A DNA stretch of 64,000 bases from an uncultured Tateyamaria sp. (GTDB lineage Bacteria; Pseudomonadota; Alphaproteobacteria; Rhodobacterales; Rhodobacteraceae): contig NZ_CANNCF010000002.1 in the NCBI RefSeq assembly GCF_947503045.1, positions 434,001-498,000 on the forward strand, in the 5' to 3' direction. Positions 34,829 to 42,395 of the stretch are shown in pieces. The position numbers and the translations under genes were made by a program. The notes below the pieces were generated by a model. That model was not told where the DNA came from. It saw only the letters and a list, made by a program, of their open reading frames with translations, and did not search any database. The number at the start of each line of letters is the position of its first letter. Within the stretch, counting starts at the first letter, position 1.

Positions 34829-35848
34829 ATGACGAACAGCGCTTTCACCCCCCGAGTCTTCTCCGGAATCCAGCCCTCCGGCGGGCTGACGCTCGGCAAC
34901 TATCTTGGCGCAATCAAACGGTTCGTGTCGATGCAGGAAGAGGCGTACGAGACGATCTATTGCATGGTCGATCTGCACGCGATAACCGTCTGGCAGGACC
35001 CGGCCAAGCTGCGCCACAACACGCGCGAACTGGCCGCCGGGTTCATCGCCTCCGGCATCAGCCCCGACAAATCCATCCTGATCAACCAGTCCCAGGTGCC
35101 CGAACACGCGCAACTGGCGTGGATCTTCAACTGCGTCGCCCGCATGGGCTGGATGCAGCGCATGACCCAGTTCAAGGACAAGGCCGGCAAAAACGCCCAG
35201 AACGCGTCGCTGGGCCTGTTCGGCTACCCGGCCCTCATGGCCGCCGACATCCTGATCTATCACGCCACGCACGTGCCTGTGGGCGACGATCAGAAACAGC
35301 ATCTGGAACTGACCCGCGACATCGCCATCAAGTTCAACCACGACTATGGCGTCGATTTCTTCCCCATCACCGAACCGGTGATCGAAGGGGCAGCGACGCG
35401 GGTTATGAGCTTGCGCGACGGCTCCAAAAAGATGTCCAAATCCGACGCCTCGGACGCCAGCCGCATCAATATGACCGATGACGCAGACACCATCGCCAAG
35501 AAAATCCGCAAGGCCAAAACCGACCCCGACGCGCTGCCCAGCGAGGCCAAGGGGCTGGATGACCGCCCCGAAGCGCGCAACCTCGTCAACATCTACGCTG
35601 CGCTTGCGGACATTAGCGTCGATCAGGTGCTGGCCGAACATGGCGGCGCCCAGTTCGGCAGTTTCAAACCCGCGCTGGCCGATCTGGCCGTGGCCAAACT
35701 GGCCCCCATCTCGACCGAGATGGCACGGTTGATGGATGATCCGGCAGAAATCGACCGCATCCTCGCACGCGGCGCCGAACAGGCCCGCGAGATCACCGCG
35801 CCGATCCTGAAACAGACCTACGACATCGTGGGGATGGTTGGCGGCTGA
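34829..35848 (+). CDS. trpS: Tryptophan--tRNA ligase
   Basis: Class I aminoacyl-tRNA synthetase of 339 aa. The HIGH-equivalent is GNYLG at 23-27 and the KMSKS loop is at 201-205. Other signatures are [12 protein letters not shown] at the start and [15 protein letters not shown], the ATP/Trp-binding region. AGAGGG lies 5 bp before the ATG. The open frame reaches further upstream, but that part matches no TrpS. Divergent from the rhomboid gene with a 69-bp spacer that must hold both promoters. Confidence 0.96.
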   Translation: MTNSAFTPRVFSGIQPSGGLTLGNYLGAIKRFVSMQEEAYETIYCMVDLHAITVWQDPAKLRHNTRELAAGFIASGISPDKSILINQSQVPEHAQLAWIFNCVARMGWMQRMTQFKDKAGKNAQNASLGLFGYPALMAADILIYHATHVPVGDDQKQHLELTRDIAIKFNHDYGVDFFPITEPVIEGAATRVMSLRDGSKKMSKSDASDASRINMTDDADTIAKKIRKAKTDPDALPSEAKGLDDRPEARNLVNIYAALADISVDQVLAEHGGAQFGSFKPALADLAVAKLAPISTEMARLMDDPAEIDRILARGAEQAREITAPILKQTYDIVGMVGG

Positions 35849-35875
35849 GGCGACCTTGCCACGATTGCGCCCGCG

Positions 35876-36253
35876 CTAAATCAGCCCCTGCGCAAGGATC
35901 ATCACGACGCCCGCAGCGACGACATAGCCTGCGTCAATCATCGTGGCCTTGCCTGATTTCTGACTGAACAGGTCCATCCCGGCCACGATCAGGGCCACGG
36001 CCATGATCGCGCCTATGGCGGTCATGATCGCCTGATTGGTTTCAGTGATCCCAACCACCAGCGCCAACAGGGCCGTACCTGCAAACTGGATGATCATCGC
36101 AAGGATCGGCGGCGAGTCCGGCGTGGTGATGTCATGGCTCCCCGCCGCCCAGGCCTTGCCAAACAGCTTTGGCGAAAACCAAAGCATGCCCAAACCAAAC
36201 GCCGCGATCGTTCCGACGACAACAGCCGCCCAATTCATGAGTGCAATATCCAT
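35876..36253 (-). CDS. DUF1761 family small membrane protein
   Basis: Inner-membrane protein of 125 aa with four helices (about 8-27, 50-69, 75-94, 105-122). The N-terminal NWAAVVVGTIAAFGLGMLWFSP followed by KLFGKAW is the DUF1761 signature. Function unknown. It is third in a minus-strand unit behind an ArsR-type regulator and an SRPBCC protein, with a 12-bp gap to the latter, so it is probably co-regulated. Confidence 0.85.
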   Translation of the reverse strand: MDIALMNWAAVVVGTIAAFGLGMLWFSPKLFGKAWAAGSHDITTPDSPPILAMIIQFAGTALLALVVGITETNQAIMTAIGAIMAVALIVAGMDLFSQKSGKATMIDAGYVVAAGVVMILAQGLI

Positions 36254-36265
36254 CGTTTTTCCTGT

Positions 36266-36700
36266 CTATGCGGCCAGAGCTGTTTCAAGGGCGCCGAGGA
36301 TACCCGTCCAGCCGCCCTGATGATTGTCCCGTGTTTCCTCGTCGCGAAATCGCACATGGGTGAGAGTGACGCGCGTGCCGTCTTCGGTCGGCGCAAAGGC
36401 CAAAGTGACCGTACTGTCCTCCACCGAATACGGACTCTCCCAGGTGAAAACGATTCGATCATGCGGGCTGATCTCACGGTAGGTCCCGGAGTGCGGAATC
36501 TCATCCTCCCCGGCAACCATGACGATTTCAAACCGCCCGCCTTCTTTCGGCTCATTGGAGGCCTTGGACACCGACATGCCAGACGCAGGCATCATGAACT
36601 GGCGCAGCATGTCCGGGTTTAACCACGCGTTGAACACATCCGTTTGGGCGGCTTTGATCGTGCGCTCCACTGTCAGATTGAGATCATTCATCTTCTTCAT
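36266..36700 (-). CDS. SRPBCC family protein (AHSA1/START-like)
   Basis: Ligand-binding protein of 144 aa of the AHSA1 branch of the SRPBCC fold. Features are VERTIKAAQTDVFNAWLNPDML at the start and the FTWESPYSVEDSTVTLAFAP and HVRFRDEETRDNHQGGW segments at the end. AAAGGGA upstream supports the ATG at 36700. It overlaps the ArsR gene by 17 bp. ArsR-SRPBCC pairs are widespread; their ligand is generally unknown. Confidence 0.88.
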   Translation of the reverse strand: MKKMNDLNLTVERTIKAAQTDVFNAWLNPDMLRQFMMPASGMSVSKASNEPKEGGRFEIVMVAGEDEIPHSGTYREISPHDRIVFTWESPYSVEDSTVTLAFAPTEDGTRVTLTHVRFRDEETRDNHQGGWTGILGALETALAA

Positions 36701-37031
36701 TTCCCTTTGTTATCAATGCATCAAGCGCGTCCAACCTGAGATCCCAGATCGAGCGCAGGTCAGCGAACCACTTGTCAATTTCCGAAAGCGGGCCCATCTG
36801 GACCTCGATCAAATGCTCGCGCCAATCGGTCCGGCGCTTCACCAGTCCCGCCCGTTCCAGCACCTTGATGTGCTTGGATACGGAGTTGAGGCTCATATCG
36901 AACTGACCGTGAATATCCGTCACGCGCATCGGACCGTTTTGCGCCAAAAGCGTCAGAATAGCCCGCCGCGTCGGATCGCTGGCGGCCTTGAGCAAGTCGC
37001 TCAAAACATCTGATGTGATTCGTTCAACCAT
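36684..37031 (-). CDS. ArsR-family winged-helix transcriptional regulator
   Basis: Small repressor of 115 aa with the winged helix ASDPTRRAILTLLAQNGPMRVTDI and SLNSVSKHIKVLERAGLV. The metal-binding ELCVCDL motif of arsenic-type ArsR proteins is absent, placing it in the non-metal SRPBCC-linked subgroup. The start is uncertain: ATG at 37031 or TTG at 37046; I use the ATG. The region around the start carries a repeated operator-like sequence, suggesting autoregulation. Confidence 0.88.
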   Translation of the reverse strand: MVERITSDVLSDLLKAASDPTRRAILTLLAQNGPMRVTDIHGQFDMSLNSVSKHIKVLERAGLVKRRTDWREHLIEVQMGPLSEIDKWFADLRSIWDLRLDALDALITKGNEEDE

Positions 37032-37080
37032 ATGGGTGAATAACAACGCACCCCGCTGTCAGTCAACCGTTTGGGTGATT
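37025..37080. promoter_or_regulatory. Direct repeat at the ArsR start, candidate operator
   Basis: A 17-bp sequence occurs twice, at 37025-37041 and 37064-37080, with 14 of 17 positions identical (CAACC, then three variable bases, TGGGTGA). Each copy is an imperfect inverted repeat of AACC and GGGT. One copy covers the chosen ATG, so binding would block initiation. Regulator binding is inferred. Confidence 0.55.
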
Positions 37081-37366
37081 GATGGCAGTCGACAAAACAG
37101 TCAGCCGTTGCCAGCGCAATGGCTCGGACAGGCACAACCGACCATCCGTCGGACGAAACAGCCATTGGAACAACGCACCACTCAACCCGGACTCAAGCCG
37201 AAGACGCCGGGTCACCCATTTCCCGGTAGGCGATTTGGCCCGGGCCAAATCTGCCGAGAGGGGCCAGCCCGTCCCGTCGCACCGCACGTGCGCCAACAAC
37301 AGATCGGCATGCCTTTGGCATGACGGGATGGCGACGACCCAGCTACCGCTAGCGCAGCAACCAAAC
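37081..37366. other. Non-coding spacer between arsR and the transglycosylase gene, with an 18-bp palindrome
   Basis: No convincing gene in either direction; the frames present have no recognisable homology and atypical composition. The spacer contains ATTTGGCCCGGGCCAAAT at 37233-37250, a perfect palindrome without loop, followed by a partially repeated GGCATGCC-type stretch near 37306-37322. It is the upstream region of the minus-strand arsR operon and the downstream region of the transglycosylase gene. Confidence 0.5.
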
Positions 37367-38512
37367 CTACCCGCCCAAACGCCGCAACAGCGCAACCGAC
37401 GGCTCTCCCGTCGCCTCTTGCCCGATACTCGTCTGATAGGCCGAAATCGCCGCCTGGCTCTTTGGTCCCAGAACCCCATCCGCGCCACCGGTGTCGAATC
37501 CGGCTGCCGTCAGGCGCTGTTGCAGCGCCACCCGGTCGTCCTTGGTCAGCCCATAGCGATCCGGCGGGAAACTGCCGCGCAAGGGGCCTCCCCCGGCAAT
37601 CCGGTCCGCCAGATGACCCACCCCGATCGCATAGGAATCCGAGTTGTTATACCGCTTGATCGCATTGAAATTCGACGTCACGCTAAAGGACGGCCCGCCC
37701 GGTTGCGGCGTGATCGACCGACCCGGCCCGGGCCCTTCCCGACCCCAGCGCAGACCTTTGGTCCAGCCATTGCGCGACAGGTAAGCGGCGGTTGAGGCGA
37801 GCGAATCTGTGGGATCCTCCGACCAGATATCGCGCCGCCCGTCCCCGGTGAAATCGACCGCAAAGGCTTGATAAGATGTGGGGATAAACTGCGTATGCCC
37901 CATCGCACCGGCCCATGACCCTTTCAGATCAGCCGGGGCGACATCCCCTGATTGCAGGATCTTGAGGGCGGCCACCAACTGCTTTTCAAAGAACGCCCCG
38001 CGCCGCCCGTCAAAGGCCAGCGTCGACGTGGCTGAGACGACAGGCACATTGCCGCGCCGCTCGCCGAAAAAGCTCTCAAGCCCCCAGATCGCCGTCACGA
38101 TCTCGGGGGCCACGCCATAGCGCGCCTCGACCGCGTCCAGCGTGCTGCGGTGGCGGGCAAAGGCGGCGCGGCCCTTGCTGACCCGCTCGTCGCTGGCGGC
38201 GATGGACAGGTAATCCTCAAGCGTGCGGGAAAATTCGACCTGATTGCGGTCGCGCTTGACCACGCCGGGCAAATAGCCTGTGCCGCGAAAACCCGCAGCC
38301 AATGTCGCCTCCGACAGCCCCTGCGCACCCGCGCGGGCACGAAATGCCCGCACCCACGCGTCATAGGCCGCATTCGGCGCGGGCCGCAAATCGGCAGGCA
38401 ATCCGGCGGCACCTGCGGACCGGGACGGCGCCACCACGCCGCTGCCCGTGCTGCACCCGGCAAGACCAAAAGCGCCGATGCTCAACAGGGCAGTTCTGCG
38501 TGTCACATTCAT
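37367..38512 (-). CDS. Lytic murein transglycosylase of the MltB type, lipoprotein
   Basis: Cell-wall hydrolase of 381 aa that cleaves the MurNAc-GlcNAc bond with 1,6-anhydro formation. It has a twin-Arg/lipoprotein type N-terminus with the lipobox GLAGC (Cys about 20). The SLT-like domain has the catalytic Glu in WGLESFFGE near 145 and the GAMGHTQFIPTSYQ stretch. A peptidoglycan-binding_1 domain follows at the C-terminus (LQQRLTAAGFDTGGADGVLG). GAGGTGAG upstream supports the ATG at 38512 over the GTG at 38524. Confidence 0.93.
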   Translation of the reverse strand: MNVTRRTALLSIGAFGLAGCSTGSGVVAPSRSAGAAGLPADLRPAPNAAYDAWVRAFRARAGAQGLSEATLAAGFRGTGYLPGVVKRDRNQVEFSRTLEDYLSIAASDERVSKGRAAFARHRSTLDAVEARYGVAPEIVTAIWGLESFFGERRGNVPVVSATSTLAFDGRRGAFFEKQLVAALKILQSGDVAPADLKGSWAGAMGHTQFIPTSYQAFAVDFTGDGRRDIWSEDPTDSLASTAAYLSRNGWTKGLRWGREGPGPGRSITPQPGGPSFSVTSNFNAIKRYNNSDSYAIGVGHLADRIAGGGPLRGSFPPDRYGLTKDDRVALQQRLTAAGFDTGGADGVLGPKSQAAISAYQTSIGQEATGEPSVALLRRLGG

Positions 38513-38584
38513 GGGTCTGCTCACCTCTATGCTTTTGCGCAGCCTAGCGCGTCGCGCCTTTCACGCAAGCGCGGTCTTGCTGCC

Positions 38585-38659
38585 CCGGTCTTTGACGCAA
38601 AGACCGGCCGGAAACCGACTTGGTTTCCGCTCCATACGCGGTTTTCTGCGTCAGAAAAC
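38585..38659. repeat. Three consecutive perfect hairpins
   Basis: Stem 1: CCGGTCTTTG/CAAAGACCGG (38585-38607), loop ACG. Stem 2: CGGAAACC/GGTTTCCG (38609-38629), loop GACTT. Stem 3: GTTTTCTG/CAGAAAAC (38641-38659), loop CGT. Stems 1 and 3 carry TGACGCA and its reverse complement around the loops. They lie in the 266-bp region between divergent transglycosylase and VOC genes and are not followed by T-runs. They may be a REP-like element or an mRNA leader structure. Confidence 0.6.
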
Positions 38660-38778
38660 AGCCCCCACCACCCCAGCGTCACATCTGCATCCCTGCACCA
38701 ATCCTGCGCGCGCATACCGGTTGCGACAAAACGCAGAACCGCACAGGTTCAACCCAGCCCAACACGATGAGACATCCC

Positions 38779-39264
38779 ATGCCCGCAAAAGCGCCCCCCG
38801 AAACCCAAGTCGGTCACATCCACCTGAAGGTCACCGACCTTGAACGGGCGATCCACTTCTATGGCGACGTCCTCGGTTTCACGCTCACCCAGCGTTACGG
38901 CGATCAGGCGGCCTTTCTCGGGGCGGGCGACTATCACCACCATATCGGGCTCAACACGTGGCATTCCCTTGGCGCGGGGCCTGCGCCGGAACGGGCGGCC
39001 GGGCTTTATCACAGCGCCTTTCTGTTCCCGGACCGCGCCTCGCTTGGGGCGGCGGTGCAGCGGGTGCTTGATCACGGCACGCCGCTGGATGGTGCCGCCG
39101 ATCACGGCGTGTCCGAGGCCGTCTATCTGCGCGACCCCGATGGCAATGGCGTCGAGCTCTATCGTGACCGCCCGCGCGCCGACTGGCCACGGGACGAAAA
39201 CGGAGCGCTCAGGATGGTCAACACCCGCCTCGACGTGGACGCGCTGCTGGCCGAGGCGCGTTAA
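38779..39264 (+). CDS. VOC family protein, catechol-2,3-dioxygenase-like
   Basis: Protein of 161 aa in the vicinal-oxygen-chelate fold. Metal ligands are readable: His in VGHIHLKV, His in GLYHSAFLFP and Glu in NGVELYRDRP, the set used by extradiol-type dioxygenases and CatE-like proteins. The C-terminal DRPRADWPRD is typical for the CatE branch. An ATG at 38767 is an alternative; the one at 38779 has a weak GATGAGA upstream. Actual substrate unknown. Confidence 0.82.
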   Translation: MPAKAPPETQVGHIHLKVTDLERAIHFYGDVLGFTLTQRYGDQAAFLGAGDYHHHIGLNTWHSLGAGPAPERAAGLYHSAFLFPDRASLGAAVQRVLDHGTPLDGAADHGVSEAVYLRDPDGNGVELYRDRPRADWPRDENGALRMVNTRLDVDALLAEAR

Positions 39265-39603
39265 GGCTTCGCTAAGGTTTACCACCGCACGCCCCGTTAA
39301 CCCCGCCCCGGTGCACAAATCGGTGCACAGTGTGTGCACGCCCTGTGTACGCCTGGTGCACAGCGCATTCCCCTGTTTTCTATGCCGTTAACCCTGATTC
39401 GCGTCGCCCGGGCCCAACGGCCCACCGTACGTTGCGTCCTCCCCTGATTTCCGCCACGTTGCCGCCATCAAAACGGGGGTCATGTCTGGACGCGCACCTG
39501 ATCGGTGAAATCGACCGTATGGCCACAGAATTGGGCCTTTAACCCCTTGACGTCGCCGCCCTTCGCCACGACATGGAACTGAGTATGTAAAAAGGCGTAA
39601 CAT
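39265..39603. other. Intergenic region with a phased GTGCAC array
   Basis: No gene is evident in these 339 bp. GTGCAC stands at 39311, 39323, 39334 and 39356, and a variant GTGTAC at 39345, so five copies repeat every 11 or 12 bp, about one helical turn. GTTAACCC occurs at both ends (about 39296 and 39387). The array lies about 240 bp before the nitroreductase gene and about 50 bp after the VOC gene. Confidence 0.6.
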
Positions 39604-40182
39604 ATGCCCGCACCCAACCCCACTGCGCTCGACTTTCTGCAAACGCGGCGCTCTCGCCCGGCCAAAACGCTGGCCGAGCCCGTGCCCGATCGCGGCACGC
39701 TCGAAACCCTGCTGACAACCGCTGCGCGGACCCCTGATCATGGCAAGCTGGAACCCTGGCGCTTCATCGTGTTGGGCAAGGGTGCGATGCCCCGTCTGGC
39801 CGCCGCGGCACAGGCACGCGGAGAGGCCATGGGGCTCGATCCCGAACAGATCACCAAGGGGCGCAGCCAGTTCGATCAGGGTCACCTCGCTGTGGCCGTG
39901 ATCGAGGTGCAAAAACCATCCGAAAAAATCCCCGCGCTGGAACAGACCTACTCCGCCGGAGCGGTCTGTCTCGCCTTGCTCAACGCCGCACTTGCGGCGG
40001 GGTGGGGGGCCAATTGGCTCAGCGGCTGGCCCAGCCATGATCGGGAATTTATGCAATCAGCACTTGGACTTGCAGAACACGAACGGATCGCAGGGCTGAT
40101 CCACATCGGCACCGAAACCAGCGCCCCGCCCGAGCGCCCGCGCCCGGACCTAGCCACCCTCACCACATGGGTCGACGCATGA
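39604..40182 (+). CDS. Nitroreductase family protein, YdjA-like
   Basis: FMN-dependent oxidoreductase of 192 aa. The N-terminal FLQTRRSRPAKTLAEP and TAARTPDHGKLEPWRFIV match the nitroreductase FMN-binding pattern, and ALLNAALAAGWGANWLSGWP supplies the phosphate-binding helix. YdjA-type proteins are minimal members with unknown natural substrate. The stop overlaps the start of the EI24 gene (ATGA), indicating coupling. Confidence 0.88.
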   Translation: MPAPNPTALDFLQTRRSRPAKTLAEPVPDRGTLETLLTTAARTPDHGKLEPWRFIVLGKGAMPRLAAAAQARGEAMGLDPEQITKGRSQFDQGHLAVAVIEVQKPSEKIPALEQTYSAGAVCLALLNAALAAGWGANWLSGWPSHDREFMQSALGLAEHERIAGLIHIGTETSAPPERPRPDLATLTTWVDA

Positions 40183-40868
40183 TCCTGACATCCTTCTTTG
40201 CCGCCCTCGGGCAGATCGGAGACGCCCGGTTTCGCCGCGTCCTCCTGCTCGGTATTGCCCTCACAATCGCGCTGCTGATCGGGGCGACATCAGGCTTTGT
40301 CTGGCTGATCGGCACTCTGACATCCGACAGCGTGAGCGTGCCATGGGTCGGCGAAATCACCTGGCTTGATGACGTGATCAGCTGGGGGTCGTTCTTTCTG
40401 TTTTTCGCGCTGTCGATCTTTCTGATGATGCCCGTGGCCTCGGCCATCACCTCGATGTTTCTGGACGAAGTCGCCGCCGCCGTCGAAGACCGCCACTACC
40501 CCCACCTGCCGCCTGCGTCCAAGGTGCCCTTTGGCGATGCGCTGGTCGACACGGTAAATTTTCTCGGCGTGCTGATCGCGGCGAATATCCTCGCGCTGAT
40601 CCTCTATGTGATGTTTCCGCCCACGGCGATTTTCATCTTCTGGGGGCTGAACGGGTTCCTGCTGGGGCGTGAATATTTCACGCTCGCGGCCATGCGCCGC
40701 GTGGGGCGCAAGCGGGCCAAGGAACTGCGCAGCGCCCATTCCGGCACTATTTGGCTGGCGGGTACGCTGATGGCGATCCCGCTGTCCATTCCGCTGGTGA
40801 ACCTGCTGATCCCGATCATCGGAGCGGCCACATTCACCCATCTTTATCACAAGATTACAACGGCTTGA
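40179..40868 (+). CDS. EI24 domain-containing (CysZ-like) membrane protein
   Basis: Integral membrane protein of 229 aa with about five helices and the EI24/CysZ layout: LMMPVASAITSMFLDEVAAAVEDRHYP after the second helix is the diagnostic stretch. E. coli CysZ mediates sulfate uptake; whether this one does is open. Translation is coupled to the nitroreductase gene. Its last 14 bp overlap the end of the convergent DUF1467 gene. Confidence 0.85.
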   Translation: MILTSFFAALGQIGDARFRRVLLLGIALTIALLIGATSGFVWLIGTLTSDSVSVPWVGEITWLDDVISWGSFFLFFALSIFLMMPVASAITSMFLDEVAAAVEDRHYPHLPPASKVPFGDALVDTVNFLGVLIAANILALILYVMFPPTAIFIFWGLNGFLLGREYFTLAAMRRVGRKRAKELRSAHSGTIWLAGTLMAIPLSIPLVNLLIPIIGAATFTHLYHKITTA

Positions 40869-41130
40869 GCGCCCGATCGAACCAGCTCAGATCACCCAGT
40901 GTGATCCATCCCGACAGGATGATCCCGGCGATGATGCACCACAGAACCGCGGCCACACCGGTCACGATCAGGGCCTTGCGCTTGGTGTGATGATGCTCGG
41001 GCGCGCCGGCATGGGTGCCCGGTTCGATCTTGCCCAGATCGCCCTGGGTCTGCACCTTGATCGGCAGTGCGATCAGGAAACACATCCACCAGATCACGGC
41101 GTACAGAACGAGGGCCGAGGTGATCCCCAT
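40855..41130 (-). CDS. DUF1467 family small membrane protein
   Basis: Protein of 91 aa with two helices (about 3-23 and 54-74), starting MGITSALVLYAVIWWMCFLIALP, the DUF1467 pattern. It follows methylmalonyl-CoA epimerase by a TGATG overlap, an arrangement that recurs in Rhodobacterales. Function unknown; the conserved pairing might reflect a shared membrane-associated role, but this is only an inference. Confidence 0.88.
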   Translation of the reverse strand: MGITSALVLYAVIWWMCFLIALPIKVQTQGDLGKIEPGTHAGAPEHHHTKRKALIVTGVAAVLWCIIAGIILSGWITLGDLSWFDRALKPL

Positions 41131-41534
41131 CAGACCTGCTCCAACTCGGTCAGGGTGCCGTTCATGTCCTTGGGATGCAGGAACAGGACGGGCTTGCCAT
41201 GGGCACCGATCTTGGGCTCGCCATCGCCCAGAACCCGCAGGCCGCTGGCCTTGAGATGATCGCGAGCGGCGATAATATCCTCGACCTCATAGCAGACATG
41301 GTGGATGCCGCCCGACGGATTCTTTTCCAGAAACCCGTTGATCGGGCTGTTATCGCCCAAGGGATACAGCAGCTCGATCTTGGTGTTGGGCAACTCGATG
41401 AAAATAACCGTGACGCCATGGTCCGGCTCGTCCTGCGGCGCGCCGACATTGGCGCCAAGGGCCGTGCGGTACTGATCGGCAGCGGCCTCAAGATCGGGCA
41501 CGGCAATGGCTACGTGATTCAGGCGACCAATCAT
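41130..41534 (-). CDS. mce: Methylmalonyl-CoA epimerase
   Basis: VOC-fold epimerase of 134 aa that interconverts (R)- and (S)-methylmalonyl-CoA in propionyl-CoA and ethylmalonyl-CoA metabolism. The metal ligands His near residue 6 (LNHVAIAV), His in GIHHVCYEV near 78 and Glu in the C-terminal LTELEQ are in place, with the conserved IELLYPLGDNSPINGFLEKNP segment. The DUF1467 gene overlaps its stop. The gene lies convergent to the nitroreductase/EI24 pair. Confidence 0.93.
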   Translation of the reverse strand: MIGRLNHVAIAVPDLEAAADQYRTALGANVGAPQDEPDHGVTVIFIELPNTKIELLYPLGDNSPINGFLEKNPSGGIHHVCYEVEDIIAARDHLKASGLRVLGDGEPKIGAHGKPVLFLHPKDMNGTLTELEQV

Positions 41535-41604
41535 GCAAAGCTCCTGTGAACGGGATAAATTTGCGCCCTTATCGCCAAGCCGGGAACACCATGCAAGTGT
41601 GGCG

Positions 41605-41619
41605 TTAACGCCCTGTTAG
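41605..41619. promoter_or_regulatory. CtrA-like box upstream of the response regulator gene
   Basis: TTAA-N7-TTAG differs by one base from the CtrA consensus TTAA-N7-TTAA. It lies 48-62 bp upstream of the regulator start, a suitable position for transcription control. Evidence is motif match only. Confidence 0.4.
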
Positions 41620-41666
41620 GTATCGACACGTAACGATGAGTCGCAATAGCTGCCTGGAGAATGAAA

Positions 41667-42386
41667 ATGGATACGAACGACCCGTTTGCGCCTAACTATC
41701 CGGCCCCCACCGCCATGCGACCCCTGCTGGGGCTGACGGTGCTGGTGATTGAAGACAGCCGATTTGCCTGCGAGGCCTTGCGCCTCCTGTGTTTGCGCAG
41801 TGGCGCCCGGATCAGGCGCGCCGACACGCTGCGCGCTGCCCGCCGGCATTTGCAGGTCTACCGCCCTTCGGTGGCGATCATCGATGTGGGATTGCCGGAT
41901 GGCAACGGGTCGGACCTGATTCGCGAACTTGCCCCGTCCAACCAGCGCCCCGACGTGATCCTTGGCCTGTCCGGTGATGCCGACAGCGAGGCCATCGTGA
42001 TGGACGCCGGCGCCGACGGGTATCTGGGCAAACCCATTGTTTCGCTGGCAGAATTTCAGGACAAGATCCTGTCGCATCTGCCCAAGGACCGACACCCCAC
42101 CGGCCCGCGCCCCGTTCCCAAAGAGGTGGTGGAACCCGATCCCATCGCCTATCGCGATGACATGGCGCATGTGGCCGATGTCATGGAAGGCGCCAATGAT
42201 ACCCGGACTCTCGACTATATCGCGCAGTTTCTTGGCGGCGTTGCCCGCAGCGCCGATGACAGCGAGTTGATGCAGGCGACGGCCCTGCTGGCCGCCAAAC
42301 GGGCACGCGGCGATTCTGCGGCATCCGAGGCGGCAACAGTGGCCGGGCTTGTACAACGCAGACTGTCCGACAAGATCGCAATCTGA
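41667..42386 (+). CDS. Response regulator with an uncharacterised C-terminal domain
   Basis: Protein of 239 aa. Residues about 22-140 form a receiver domain with acidic pocket VIEDS, phosphoacceptor Asp in AIIDVGLPD, Ser/Thr switch in LGLSGD and Lys in LGKP. The C-terminal 90 residues (MAHVADVMEGAND onward) show no DNA-binding or enzymatic motif that I recognise. GGAGA lies 6 bp before the ATG at 41667, favouring it over the ATG at 41661. No histidine kinase is adjacent, so it is an orphan. Confidence 0.88.
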   Translation: MDTNDPFAPNYPAPTAMRPLLGLTVLVIEDSRFACEALRLLCLRSGARIRRADTLRAARRHLQVYRPSVAIIDVGLPDGNGSDLIRELAPSNQRPDVILGLSGDADSEAIVMDAGADGYLGKPIVSLAEFQDKILSHLPKDRHPTGPRPVPKEVVEPDPIAYRDDMAHVADVMEGANDTRTLDYIAQFLGGVARSADDSELMQATALLAAKRARGDSAASEAATVAGLVQRRLSDKIAI

Positions 42387-42395
42387 ATTCCGGGA

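Noticed and set aside
34760-35641. Large N-terminal extension of the rhomboid protein running opposite trpS
   Set aside because: It is a shadow of trpS; rhomboid similarity begins only at the ATG at 34759.
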